Shown here in pieces: positions 23,201 through 36,374 of a DNA stretch of 64,000 nucleotides. Source of the stretch: Owenia fusiformis (Eukaryota > Annelida > Polychaeta > Sabellida > Oweniidae); the NCBI GenBank assembly GCA_903813345.2, contig CAIIXF020000002.1:33932109-33996108 (forward strand), in the 5' to 3' direction. A model generated the notes under the pieces. It made no database searches, was not told where the DNA came from, and worked only from the letters and a program-made list of their open reading frames with translations. Made by a program: the position numbers and the translations under genes. The number at the start of each line of letters is the position of its first letter. The first letter of the stretch is position 1.

Positions 23201-23999
23201 GTTAGCACCTGGAATGACGTTTTTTCTTTGTAAACGGTTACTCTATCATATTCTAGATAAATTATGATTCAAATAGGCAAGTTATAAAATGCATTAGTAG
23301 GCTCAATATTTAGATTATATATTGCATAATAATACGTTTTGCTTGATATTTTGGGATATGATACAAATCTGATGAGTGCAGGGACCGATGATGTTTCCAT
23401 TTTACCTAGTTTATTTTGGTTATGTCTATATTCTAGTATGCATGTATTGTTTTTCATATTATAAATAAATATATTAGTTTGTAAACAGTGTTGATCTTTG
23501 ATCCGTATTCCTTGTACACACTCAATCATTTATTCTTTTTGATGTAGATATTATAAGTACCTAAAAACTAGTGAGACCATCTTATCCTTTAGTCTGCTTA
23601 CATCTTGCTTTAAAAGAATACATGATTTTAAAGGTTATGAACTATTCAAAAAACACTCGACGCTTCAGATTAAAATAAAATACATTAGCACCTGGTTATG
23701 CTACAACAGATAGTTTAAGAAATTAGTAGTTCAAAAAAGAATATACATGGCCATTTGGTGTCTTGATTAATCATTGACAAAATATGGTTGGTCAAGTTTG
23801 TGCTTGAAGACTACAGTAAACTCTCTCTCTACTGGATTTTGATAAATAATCAAAATGGCATTAATCATTAAATGACAATATGCAGAAAGAAAAAGAACCC
23901 ATTACTCAGGGAAATAATACAATTTGAAATTGTAATTTGGGAAAGAAATTGTATTAAACTTCTTGCATTATTGATCATTGTGGAAAAAAGCATTTTTTC

Positions 24000-25080
24000 C
24001 AAAGTAACAGGACTGATTCTGGCATTTTGTCAATTCTGCAACGAACCACTTACATTTTCACAAATTCTACATCACATCGAAGCATTATAATTAAAGGTGT
24101 AAAGTTTCAGAAAAAATGATAAATGCGGGAAGAGTTATGGTTTCTATAGTAACATGACATCATAATACCTGGGGCAACTTGTTCTTGAAAATATGATATC
24201 TACCATGTTTAATATATTACTGAAGCAAGTATCCAATTCACCACCTATTACAATACAACATTTCTTGTTTTTTTATTAGTTGCTTTGTTGTAATGAAGCC
24301 GCTATACAACTCAGATTCAAGTAAGATTTCATAATGATAATTTCTATTCAATTTCCTGGAATATAACAACCCTCGGTAAAGAAAAAAGGTGCATGGTCCT
24401 TTATTAATCATAACATTTTCAAAATTTTGTATAATATTACTAAACTCTAGATATATAAAACTCACTATATTACTAAACTTGAAGGCATATATAAAACTCA
24501 CTATATTACTAAACTTGCTAAAGGCACATGGCATGCATATTGTGAATAACTGGTGGAAATTTTAAAACAATGAATGAAAATCTAAAAAGTTAGCAATGGA
24601 TGAGTTGTCCAGGCTATGAGTTGCACAGGGATGAGTTAAGTCTGTAAGCCATCAGCATTACGGTCTTCTGGAGCTATAGAGGAGCGAGGTCTTGAGGTCT
24701 AAGACCATGCACCATACACTCCTGATCATGCAAAAGCTACTTTTTACTTATGTGGAGAACGGAATGTTAATCAGCGAAGTAAGACTTTTAAAAATGAGAA
24801 TGACCTTCTCCAAGATGTATAATCGACTCTGCGTGATATGTCCTCAAATACTAGTAGTTCACTAGTGTGTTTGTGTCATCGACGAGAGTTCTACTCTTAT
24901 ACTCGCCAACGAGGAGCCTACTTTTCAAAGTAGATGATACATAGTAATATCAAGTGATGTAAACAAATGTAATTCCCACCAGTTGTTGCATTTCTACTTT
25001 GATATGGGATGTACAAAATGCTTAAATATTCGTTGTACCTTTCTACGTGGAATGTTGCCCGGTCATGATGTCATGTTACC
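24000..25080. mobile_element. relic of the AAGTAACAGGACTG miniature element family, rearranged
   Basis: Blocks from the intact element at 33123-34104 are recognisable: AAGTAACAGGACTG at about 24002, a GTTATGGTTTCTATAGTAACATGACATC block at about 24134, and CACCAGTTGTTGCATTTCTA at about 24978. The right part corresponds to the reverse complement of 33300-33520. Ends are not preserved and a CpG-rich miniature element has inserted at its right edge. Confidence 0.5.
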
Positions 25081-25082
25081 TT

Positions 25083-25567
25083 ACACCCCAGTCACATTTC
25101 CTACGGCGACCTTGCGGTCTATCATTTCTGCGGCCAGTAACATTTCTACGCTCGCCGTGGAATTTCTGCGCTCTCATACTTTTGCAGTCACATTTCCCAC
25201 GGCAGCCGCACGATGAATTTTAAATTTCTGTTGATAAATAATACTTTTTTCATTTTAATTACATCGGGACAATTTATAAATGTTATTCATAGTGCTAGGA
25301 TGTAATATCAAATGAAAACTGATCGTGAAACATTGACAAGTAATGATTCAATCTTGTTAAGCCAGTTGATTTCTACGGGGACCTCAGAAATGAACAAATA
25401 TTATAACTCCGATTTATAATTTCTACGGCGACCCTGCGGGCTGTAAAAAACTGGATACGCCGTAGGGAGGCCGCAAGGCGAGCGTAGTTTTCCTACACAG
25501 AAATACACTGATTTAATTGATCTGTGGCCGACGCACGGCCTCTGTACGACAGATGTGACTGGGGTGT
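25083..25567 (-). mobile_element. CpG-rich miniature element, copy 5, upstream of CRAL-TRIO copy B
   Basis: Full length (485 bases), from ACACCCCAGTCACATTT to AGATGTGACTGGGGTGT. It lies in the same orientation as copy 6 and opposite to copy 4. It lies 281 bases upstream of the copy B start codon, in the likely promoter region. Confidence 0.8.
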
Positions 25568-25848
25568 AACAACTATAAATCTACCCTAGTTTTATCATTT
25601 TTGTAGGACATCATAAAATTAGAATTTTCATGAGAACGTGTAAACGTGCAGTTTGGATCATCACATTGGGTTATCGTGCAATTCAGAATATAATAAGTTT
25701 AGAACATGAGATGATGGATGTTTTTTACACGCTCCATGATACATTTCAGTTTTGATATCTAATTTTGGAGCCTTAGATATGACGTGATTATTGAGAGTAA
25801 CCATCGAGAAGTATTTAGTAGCGTTGCTAGAATAAATTCATCTTAAAA

Positions 25849-28800
25849 ATGGCATATGAGAAGGTCGTATCAACTGAAATCGCTCGGTTTGTAAATGCAG
25901 AAGATAAATATGTGTGCGCGCTCGACGCTAAATCGATTGCGAAAGCCCAGAAGGAGTTAAACGAGAATCCAAAGGAAAGGCGGGCAATAGTTGATCAACT
26001 TCGGAAATGGATTATAGAACAACCCCATTTCAAATTCCCGACTGGTAAGAAAAATAAATGCATTGGTATGGTAACAGGGCAAGGAATAACAACTATATTT
26101 ATGTACCATTTACGATGCACGTTTTGTAGACTAATATGATGAATTATCATCACTGTGTGGTTGGTTAACACCCCAGTCACATTTCCTGCGGCCGCCGTGC
26201 GGTCTATCATTTCTGCGGCCAGTTCATTTTCTACGCTCGCCGCAGAATTTCTGCGCTCTCATACTTTTGCAGTCACATTTCCCACGGCAGCCGCACGGAG
26301 AATTTTAAATTTCTGTTGATAAATAATACTTTTTTTCATTTCATTTACATCAGAAAAATTTATAAATGTTATTCATAGTGCTAGGATGTAATATCAAATG
26401 AAAAGTGATCGTGAAACATTGACAAATCATGATTCAATCTTGTTGAGCCAGTTGATTTCTACGGGGACCTCAGAAATGAACAAATATTATAACTCCGAGT
26501 TATAATTTCTACGCCCTCCCTGCGGCCTGTAATAATCTGCATTCGCCGCACGGAGGCCGCAAGGCGAGCGTAGTTTTTCTACGCTCGCCGCTGAAATTCA
26601 CCGATTTAATTGAACTGCGGTCGACTTGCGGCCGCCGTGCGACAAATGTGACTGGGGTGTTACTATATTATTGTAACTTGATTTGCCTGTGTTAGTGTTT
26701 TAAAATCCAATGCCTGAATATGCGAATGAAATGTCTTTTTCATTTAGATTCTCTTGTCCATGCTTATGTATATGCGCACGTATCTGCCTCATTTTGATAT
26801 GCTCGTCATGCCATTTCGAGCGCGTGATCAAAAGATGTCTCACTGACCCAATTTAAACATGTCACAACATACAGGGTGATCAATAAATAAGGTAAACGTA
26901 TCTGGAATTTCTTCAGATTTTACCCAATCCTCAAAAAAAATTTGCAACGAATAATGTTCAAACATTATTTGAAATGATGAGTTACAGATCAAAGTGATGT
27001 CATTGGTGGAAGTTATGGTTGCCATAGCAACAGAAGGCATCAAAACCTGGAGCAACTATCAAAGAATTCGATTTTCAGTCGAAGCGCTTTTGATAATATA
27101 TTTCAAATAACAATTGAAATGACATATCATATTCTCATTTTATACTTCATAGCTACTCTACCTAATCATGGTCACTGGTGATCAACTCGATTACGCTGGT
27201 TACCAAAACGAACCGTTTCGGTAACAAAATGTCGGAACATCGAAGGTACTATTTCTCTTTTTTCCTTATTTCACGCGTTGTAGGCAGAATCCCCACAACG
27301 TTTTTTCTCACAACGTATATCAGTATCATATGTTTTTGAAAATGTACATGTTTGCGAAAAATAGCTCAGAAGACAACAGAATCGTCGATTTACTTCCTCA
27401 CTTAGTTACATAAACGGTTTGGGTTGAAAGTGCAGATCTTAACTGTTTTTCGAAAAACCGTTTAGGTTTAAAAAATGCCTCGGGAATTCCGCCAACAACG
27501 GGTAAAATAAGGAAACGAGAAAAATCGTACCTTCAATGTTCCGACATTTTGTTACCAAAACGTACCGTTTTGGTAACCAGCGTATTCGAGTGGACCACCA
27601 GTGCTAATGTCCTTTATTTTTAATATGTAGTTCATGTCTTCTACTCCAGTCTTTGAACACCTTTTTAAACCCATTTCCCCATAGCCTGCTGCAAATCTTT
27701 ACGATAGCTGACTTCAAGTCTTCCCATGAAGGTAGAATCACAGGGGGACAAGTCAGGAGAGTATAGAACATGGCCTAACACTGGGAAACCCAGTGCTTCA
27801 ATGGCTTGTACCGTGAGAATAGCATTGTGAGATGAAGCATTATCCCATTACAATATGAAACGTCTTGCGGGCCTCTTCTTCCTCTTTGCTCTCATTAAAT
27901 CTCTTCTGTATTGTTTTTCATCATTGACCTGTGTCATAGACTTTCTATGATCACATCAGTTTTTATTATATATTTATCTTTTCTGTGACATCAAACACCA
28001 AATTTGAAAGAAAATATGTAACAATGGAAACAAAGTATTCAAACAATAAATGTTCAGTTTGAAAAAGAGGTGCTTTTTATCATTTTTCGTTGAAATTTGA
28101 CGAAATTAAATTGCCCTTGGTACCCTTGACTCCAGTTGCCATGGTAACTATAATATTAACAAATCAGATGGCAGCATTTATGTATTTATATGTTTTAATT
28201 TAGAAATGTACAAGGTATATTCCGACAAAATTTCAGGATGTTTGGACCAATATTTACAAAAATGCTTTTGCATATTTGTTTTCACCATGTTCCAACTTTC
28301 ATTAAATGTCTCCTATATGACTTTAGGCGGCCGAAAATTCAATAGCCAGACAATATTTTAAATGACGTTAAAGTTCATTTGTTCAAGCAAAAACCTGTAA
28401 TTTATTGACAGTGTAGTGTTTTTGAAAAAAAAACGTCAAAATCATAAAATTGGGAATTTCGTTAAAATATTTTTTTCCCATGTTGGAAATTGTCTCCAGA
28501 ATAAAATATGAAAATTTTAATAAGAATGGTTTTTCTATTGCAAATATAGAGTAAAAAAATGACTGCATCATACAACCTGTCCGGGGTACTAATGATCACT
28601 TGTTTAGAACTACCCAGACGCGAATTGGTAGGTACAAGACCCACCACCAGGTGGATCTAGTCCAGGTTAATTAACATGGCGGGTATATAAGAAAGTTCAC
28701 TTAAACTTGTAAATTATTAGTTTAAGTTGGTCAATTTTCATATAATCATCATGTATCTGATTAAACGTAAATATGTATAGTAAAATTAGATAAACACAAG

Positions 28801-31800
28801 AAACGATATATCACTTTTTGTGACTTTGTATGAGGAATATCCCCGACCTGGAAATTATATTTTCAAATATCTAGATGCAATTTTACTTGTGGACTTCAAA
28901 TATAATATCATTTTGACTGAAATTTGAATTTCTAATGACTAAATCAAGATTATTTCTTCTCACATTTAGTTTATTGACACGGGGCTACATTATTTTTCCT
29001 GCTAACTGTACCTTGCAGAATAAGTTCAAGTAAGAGTCATAGACAATCAAGATATAGTACAAGATGCAGTACAAGTGATTAAATACTTTTAGCACTTCTA
29101 ATATACGACATATTCCTTTTCCAGACACACTTGTCTTATTGATGTTCCTAAGAAGGAGTGCATTCAGCCAGCTTGAAGCCAGAGCTCTCATTGAGAATTA
29201 TGTTGCTGTATGCTGTACGAAGTTGACATTTTTGGCTAAAGACATCGACCTGCATAGTAGTGGTTTAAATGCAGCACTTGAAATAGGGTAAACGTATATT
29301 CGTGTAGATTTCGTTTGAAATACAGAGAGACACAAAAATGCCACCCATGTGCTAGATAACTTTTTTATATGCATAATATCTTAATCTTTAGCACATTAGA
29401 ACTAAGCCCCATGGAGCAGCTCCACAAGAAGTTTCAGATGACGAGCCGAACTATTTCACGTTTAAGAGCGTCGATTTGCCCCAAATGTCGCCCATTCCTT
29501 TGAAAGCACATTTGGATTCTTCACAAAAATGCCACATACCTTTGTAAACATAACTATGTAAGTCTTATTTAATAAAACGGCGAGTGTCATTTTTGTCGTC
29601 CAGGTGTACCTGCAAAGGGATAAACGACATATCTTAAAACGCTCATATATGTGCTAGTCATCTGAACCCTCTTTTGGAGTTCTACCATGGCATCTAGTTT
29701 TGTTGTGCCAGTGCCGATAAACCCATACACTCGGAGATTCACTGGCATAAAAAGAATCCTAAGGCTCAGGAATGTATCGAGTAGGTAGGTATTTTAAGTG
29801 TACAATGCGTAGTACGTAGTACTTTCTCCAACGTTGTAGAAAAATTGCATGGACAATTGTTAGAGCGTACAACCACATCGTAAGTGGGATCGTAGTATAT
29901 GATTAGACTTGAAATACTTGTTAATCTACACGTATCTTTGAACAACCTTTGTATTATCTTTCGAAATGCCATCGCAATTCGATACTTTTGAGCTGCAAAC
30001 CGTTTAGGGATTTATTCCATGGAGGTGACACATTCCTTATTAGCACGTTACCACGTGAAATTAAATACTTTAACTCGAGTATGCGCCATACAGAATCGCC
30101 CCCGACCTTGCTGTAAACATAATGTCCATTTCATTAGAATAGGGTCATCATTTTTACTGAAAATATTGCTTTGAATCCTACCAAACCGAGTCTAAAGCGT
30201 ATATGAATGTCTAAAAAACATTGACTTTTTCAATTATCATTTTTCAAGTTGTTATTTGGATTGTAGTATAGTTACCCCACTTCCGGTGCCTGATGATGAG
30301 GGGAGGCGAATAATCATCATAAGACCAGGTAAGAAGCTTAATATCATTTAAGCTCACAAACGTGGTCAACTGTTTAATACTAAACAGGTTTTTACGATAA
30401 GGCAATCGAATTTTTCTAGTCGAAGCTACTTTTGTGCAGCAAGATAAACAACCACCTCACTTAAACCGTACCAGTTGTTATACTAAACTAGACTTGTATT
30501 CGTGTTTGACCGTATTTGTATAATAACGTTTTAATTTATAGGCGGAATAAAAGCAGACCAGGGATATAAAAACCATGATGTTTTCAAGATGTTTCATGCA
30601 ATTATGACGTATTTTGTGCAGCTTGACGAGGCAACGCAGGTACCTTTCCAAAATATATATTTCCTTTATTGGATGGATAGCATGGCTAAGCTTGTTTATT
30701 CCATAGTTAGTGTGATATTCATTAAATAAATTTTCTAAATAAAAAAGGTATTTAACCCAAAGTTTCATATCTTGGGCAGGTTTTCAATTAACCATCTAAT
30801 ACGGCTTTCAAACCAATATGATAGATTCGCTATCTCGAAACGAGAATGATAGTAACAGTGGCCAATAAGATCCAAAACAATTTAAAGCATCAAAGAGGCA
30901 AGGCTGAACTAAAAACTGTGTATTGGGGAAAAGCTTAGCTCAAGGACTCTGCAAAACATGTCAGAAATTATTGATTGGTTCATCTGTAACGATGTACTGT
31001 TGATATATTTTTGGGCACATTTTTGAGACACCCTATATACCATATAATGTGTTTGTTTGAATTAACATGAACATGGTATCGGATTGAGTATCTTGCCCTC
31101 GTTTAATTTCAATTATGTTTCATTCTTTCATCGTAATGGTTCTATTAATATAAGCTGTATGTTTTGATTGAGGTTTTCTGATTTTAGGTCAATGGCATAG
31201 TTGTGATGGATGATCAAACGAACATCACACCAAAAACATTGGCATTTTCTGGGTTGGATAACTTGATAAAATTTTTTAGTTTCTTCATGGTAAATAGAAT
31301 TTTTAAAATTTGACTTGGAAATAATTGTATTATAGCTCAAAAACTAAAAATTTTTAATTACGAATAATAAAATCAATATCTATAGTCAAACTGTTACTTT
31401 GCTTGTTTTTAGAACAAGTACCCTGTGCGAATGAAAGGTTGGCATTTTTACAATGCTGCAGCAGTGGCCCAGACGTTGATGAGTGCAATAATGCCCTTCC
31501 TGCCCCAGAAGATTCGCGAGAGGGTACTTAATACAATACACAATATAAAATAATGTATCAATCAATAAGTTTATGATAGAAACAAAATAAGACTTTCCAT
31601 TTAACAAAATGAGTAATTGCCATTGATCTCCATGAAAGCCATATAGAACATAAATATGTCTATTACATACTAAGCTGAGATACCAACTCCTAAAGCAAAT
31701 GGTGTATACTTTTAATGGTTTAAATATTGCGCATTATGTAAGACCTTTACAAGACTGCGTTTTTGACTGAAGAAAATTGTTCTGATTTCTCAAATCTAAC

Positions 31801-32977
31801 TTTGTTTTAAAACAGCGGAGTGATTCTCCACACTGTTTGATGATATCAAGAAAGTCAGTTCGCAATCATAAATATGGATTGTAAAGTATCATGATTGAAA
31901 TATAGGCTGCGTTCTTGAACTGCCCGCGGAGTAAGTCAATTATGTAATATTTTTTAAGAATCCTCCCCAGGTCTCACGAAAGAGAACAATAAGACCAGCG
32001 GTGCAAATTGCATGGTCACATGTTTTCAACAAAAACAACTCATCCAAGCGCACCTACATCTAATTCTTTTGAAAGACATTTAGCAATGAGACTCATGTGA
32101 TGCACCAGCGACAAGGCAACACGAATGTGATTGCCAAGATTGGCACAGCAGAATTAAGCGGTGTCAGTACGCTTGGATAGGCCGTTCTTGTTGAAAACGT
32201 GTGACAATGTTATTCGCTCTAACGGGCGTATTGATCTTACCTGGGGAGAAAACTCATATAAATATTACGACATTGACTCGCAACGCCATATTCTTCAAAA
32301 TGAGAAATTTCCTATATCCTTCAGTTATATGAGTTGACAAGATAAAATAGTGATCTTGACAATGATAGATCTTAGATTTTGACAAAAATGCCTTACATTA
32401 GGTTTATATGGCTTTACGTCTGCTTCTAACATATTGTTTACTAGCTGGATACACACAATCGAAATATATCAAATAATTGCAGATGTTCTTACATGGGAAT
32501 AACATGGAGGATGTGTATAAACATATCCCAATGAGACTGCTGCCCTCAGAATATCTCCCTGATGACTATACTGGGCCTTGTCAAGGATCACTATTCAAGA
32601 TTCAGGGTTAGAAATTTCAAATAAAGTTTGAGTTAGTGTTGTCACCGAAAACTTTTGACATGCTAGTTTCTAACCATAAATCTTATAACTAAGATCACAA
32701 CTAGGCAAGATGATTTATCGATTAGATATTAAATAAATTGGTGTCGGTAAAGCAATTTGATTTGTTGATTCTATGATGTCACGAGACAAGGTTTAACACA
32801 ATTTATTCTCGGTGCATTTATTTCTGAATTTCAGCTAGCTACAAAGAGGCGTTGCAGAACAAAGCCGTGCGGGATAAAATATGGAATATTACGTCATCAG
32901 GCATGATGTATAACGAGTCTAAGAAACCAGGTGATCTTGGACCACAGGCCTCATTCAGAAAACTCAATTTGGACTAA
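25849..32977 (+). CDS. CRAL-TRIO domain lipid-transfer protein, paralogue B (alpha-tocopherol transfer protein-like)
   Basis: Eight exons: 25849-26044, 29125-29287, 30267-30328, 30542-30639, 31188-31289, 31413-31523, 32483-32606, 32835-32977 (TAA), giving 332 residues. Every intron position and phase equals that of copy A. Exon 1 carries the CRAL-TRIO N-terminal helices (LDAKSIAKAQKELNENPKER, ending WIIEQPHF). Exons 2-8 carry the lipid-binding fold with VNGIVVMDDQTN, the GWHFYNAAAVAQT segment and MFLHGNNMEDVYKHIP. The start is AAAAATGGCA. The frame is intact with no stop or frameshift, so it is probably functional. Differences from A concentrate in exons 4 and 5 (for example KADQGYKNHDVF against TSGMGFTNSDLF), which in related proteins line the ligand pocket entrance; this may mean different ligands. 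Two same-orientation CpG-rich elements flank exon 1. Confidence 0.9.
26168..26660 (-). mobile_element. CpG-rich miniature element, copy 6, in intron 1 of copy B
   Basis: Full length (493 bases), with termini ACACCCCAGTCACATTT and AAATGTGACTGGGGTGT, each directly next to TA, suggesting a TA target duplication. The internal order matches copy 5. It begins 123 bases after the exon 1 donor. Confidence 0.8.
26871..28000 (-). pseudogene. mariner-type transposase relic in intron 1 of copy B
   Basis: A left end CAGGGTGATCAATAAATAAG lies at about 26871. On the minus strand, about 27850-27700 encodes WDNASSHNA, then EALGFPVLGHVLYSPDLSPC followed by a D and MGRLEV. These correspond to the mariner blocks HDNARPH and the YSPDLAPxD catalytic motif. 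The rest of the protein is unreadable and the right end was not found. A palindromic element at 27183-27597 has inserted inside it. Confidence 0.7.
27183..27597. mobile_element. palindromic miniature element inserted in the mariner relic
   Basis: The ends carry CGATTACGCTGGTTACC and, inverted, GGTAACCAGCGTATTCG. The adjacent stretch GGTAACAAAATGTCGGAACA is also inverted near 27530. It is about 415 bases with long inverted arms (more than 80 bases) and a short unpaired centre. No coding capacity. Confidence 0.7.
31968..32255. mobile_element. palindromic miniature element in intron 6 of copy B
   Basis: TCCCCAGGT at the left end pairs with ACCTGGGGA at the right end. Further in, TTTTCAACAAAAACAACTC and CATCCAAGCG pair with CGCTTGGATAGGCC and TTCTTGTTGAAAACG. 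It is about 290 bases. Confidence 0.65.
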
Positions 32978-33122
32978 TAATGACTAACGTATGCATCTAT
33001 TTTGTAGAATTGCATGCATTGTGAAACTTGTTGTAATTCAATGTATTTTCAAACAAGTATCGAATTCAAAATGCTATTTTCAGATTAACTCGCTATGCAT
33101 AGAATAAGGTTTCCCAAATGTA

Positions 33123-34104
33123 CAGGGTGTTCCAAAAGTAACAGGACTGGTGCTGGCATTTTGTTAAATATGCACCAATCCTCTTCAAAATTTTACATAA
33201 TGTACTTTCATGTATTGTTACTAAGACTGCAAAAAGTCGACAAAATATATGAAACTCAGGTAGAGCTATGGTTGTTATGGTAACATGACATCGCAATACC
33301 CGGGGCAACATTCCACGCAAAAAGTTACAGAGACATTAAGCATTTTGTACATCCCATATCATTTTGTACATGCCATATCAAATTTGAAATGCAACAACTG
33401 GTGGGAATTACATTTGTTTTACATCATTTGATATTCCTATGTATCCTCTACTTTAAAAAATAGGCTCCTCTTTGGTCAGTACAAGAGTAGTACTCTGTAT
33501 CCATGACCCAAACACATGAGTGAACCCATTTGAGGACATGTCACGCAGGGTCAATTGGACAAGTTGGAGAAGGTCATTCTCATCTTTAAAGGTCTTACAG
33601 CACTGATTATCATTCCGTTCTGGTCTTTAATGGTGACCTGCGGGCAGGTGCGCTATCAAAGTGGATGACTTGCTTCAAATTTGGTCTTTTCAAAAACTCA
33701 CCGTGAATTGTTCAGACTGTTATACATAGTGATATTTCAGGAAATTGAATAAATATTAATATCATTATGAAATTATACTTGAATCTGATTGTATCTGCTT
33801 GTATAGCAACATCTTAACAACAAAGCAACTAATAAAATAAACAAGAAATGTTGTATTATAATAAGTGAATTAGATACTTTCTTCAGTAATTCAAAAATGT
33901 TAGATTTTCAGGAAAAAAGTTGCCCCAGGTTTTGAGATGTCATGTTACTATAGTAACCATAACTCTAAGTGCATTTCATCATTTTTCTGAAACTTTAAAA
34001 TTTGAGTTGCAATACTTCAAAGTACAATTTGTGAACATATGAAGACACTCGGTGCAAAATTGACAAAATGCCAGCACCAGTCCTGTTACTTTTGGAACAC
34101 CCTG
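33123..34104. mobile_element. Tc1/mariner-type miniature element (CAGGGTGTTCCAAAAGTAAC ends)
   Basis: About 980 bases with inverted ends of roughly 45 bases and TA on both sides. The first 18 bases resemble the ends at 11627-12698. Inside, a GTAACATGACATCG block near 33278 is inverted near 33940, so it folds extensively. No transposase is left. It is the reference copy for the relic at 24.0-25.1 kb. Confidence 0.8.
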
Positions 34105-34706
34105 TATATTGATAAATTGATATGCCTATTTGTAATGATATAAGTACAAGGGAAGAATCCTAAGTTGGTTGTGTCACCCTGTATATTTTTTAAAAATGGA
34201 AAGAAACCAAACAACTACAACAATGAGAAGCATCCTCATTACTTATGTCGATTGAATACTATGCTGGCAATTTGGATTTCAATACACAAAACTGTATAAT
34301 GCTTTCTAAAGAAGATGATGTATGTCATTCGTGTTCTCCAAATATCTTACGATACGAGAATTTCATACAAAACCAGATATATAACTATCAATGGCATATT
34401 ACACGATGATGTGTGTTCTTAGTAACGGACTAAGTAAACACTAACTGAGGGATTGTTGTGTGAGAAAACTACAAGCATTTGTAGAGGGCTAATTATACAT
34501 TGTACGTACAGGTTGACGTTTCGATTTTATATGTATTGCTTAAGTCTACAATATTGGTCGATTACTTGCTGATTTTTTAAAAGGCTTTTCATATTGATTT
34601 AGAAAATGTGCTACTATCATGCTATGTGTATCCTTCAATGTTTTGATGCTCATAAGTCCCAAAGCTTAGCCAATCAAAGTTGCGTATTGGACATTGCTTT
34701 GAATTA

Positions 34707-36374
34707 ACCCAACGAACAAAGTTCGGAAAGGATATAGTGAAGCTCTCCATCCGCCAGTTAGTCCGTCCATCAGTAAGTCCGTCTGTTCGTCCGAACGATT
34801 ACTGAATACTAGTGAACGGATTTTCTTCATATTTGGTGGAAAGATATAAATTGTAAATAGTTTTACACAAAAAATTCAAGATCGCCGCCCCTTTACAAAT
34901 GGCGGGAATTTTTATTCTATATTTTAAGCAAAAGTAATAGTAATGGTTTGGAATTTAAGTAGTATATTCACAACAACTATTTTTCACATATTCACATTAT
35001 TCCGTGCTTGTCAGTTCGACTCCCAGGGGCAGTGTAAGGAGTAGTCGGGAAAACAGGAATTTTTGTTAATTTTGAAATCTGTCAGGAGTATAGCTTTATA
35101 ACACTCTAATGACAGAGTAAATTGTGGGATTATGCATCAATTTCCTGATCAAAGTATGGCCGGCTATATATAGATACTCAAATTAAAGGAATTTTAGAGT
35201 TGATCACAAATATGGTACTGTTTTACTGATTCGTACCTCATAATATTCAAAATTATCTAGAACAGAAATTTGCTATTACTTAGAGATCTCATCAAATTGT
35301 AGTTACGTAATACTAGATATTTCATACTGTATTGTCTTTATGATTTTTAACTTTGACTTAATGGTCACCAAAATGCTTAAATCAGTGGAAATTCTAGATC
35401 TAATATAGTTTGGAATTTAATATCTGCCAATTTAATCGATATTTATATTATATTTATATCGTTAGAGTAGTGGTAAATGTTACATTGTGAAATACGTAGA
35501 GGCAACCACAATGTCATTCATTTTATGAAAACTAGAAAACAGCAACTCCACGGAGTAGCAAATCCCACCGAACAAAACATATTTTGAAAGTTTCTTCTTG
35601 AACAGAGCATATCAGCATTCAAAATTTGAACCAAATCCATCCACTTATACTTGAATTATCAAAGATTATGTTTTTTCTGAAAAACGGCAGCCATTTTGGA
35701 ATTCAGCCGTCATATTGAAGTTTTTTTCAAATTGTGTTATACATCATTACATTTCTTTCAAAAATGGCAGCCATTTTGAAATTCAGCCTCCATCTCAAGA
35801 TTCTTTCTCTAGCAAAGATACTGTGTCCCTAGGCATCATCATATCAAATCTGAACCAAATCCATTCACTGGTATTTGAGTTATCATAGATTACATTTTAT
35901 ACGAAAAATGGCTGCGAATTTTAAATTCAGCCGCCATCTTGAAAATCTTTTCTCTAACAGAGCTACTGTGTCCCTGTGAATCATCAAATAAAATCTGAAC
36001 CAAATCCGTTCACTGGTATTTGAGTTACCATAGATTACGTTTTTACGAAAAATGGCCGCCATTTTGAAAAGGAGCGGCCATCTTGAAAATCTCTTCTTGA
36101 GCGAAGCTCCTTTGTCCTCAGGCATTAGTATATAGAATTTGAATCAAATCCGTTGACTTGTATTTGATTTATCAAAGGTTACATTTTTACGAAAAATGGC
36201 GGCCATTTTTAATTGAATATTGAAGATCCTTTCTCTATCAGAGGTCCTACACCCATAAGGCATGAATCAAATCCGTCAACCGGTATTTGAGTTATCGCCC
36301 GGACACACAGACGGACGAACGAACGAACGAACGGACGGCTTTCCTATACTCCCCTCAAACTTCGTTCGGTGGGA
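34707..36374. mobile_element. 1.67 kb element with CCCAACGAACAAAGTTCG end and internal tandem repeats
   Basis: The left end CCCAACGAACAAAGTTCGG is roughly inverted at the right end (CTTCGTTCGGTGGGA). Near each end is a GTCC/GGAC microsatellite: CCGTCCATCAGTAAGTCCGT at about 34765 and GACGGACGAACGAACGAACG at about 36311. From about 35630 to 36290 a unit of roughly 144 bases recurs four to five times, each with GAACCAAATCC, a GATTAC-TTTTACGAAAAATGGC block and AGCCGCCAT. A related copy is at 47438-48292, with remnants at about 45515 and 48776. The superfamily is not clear to me. Confidence 0.6.
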
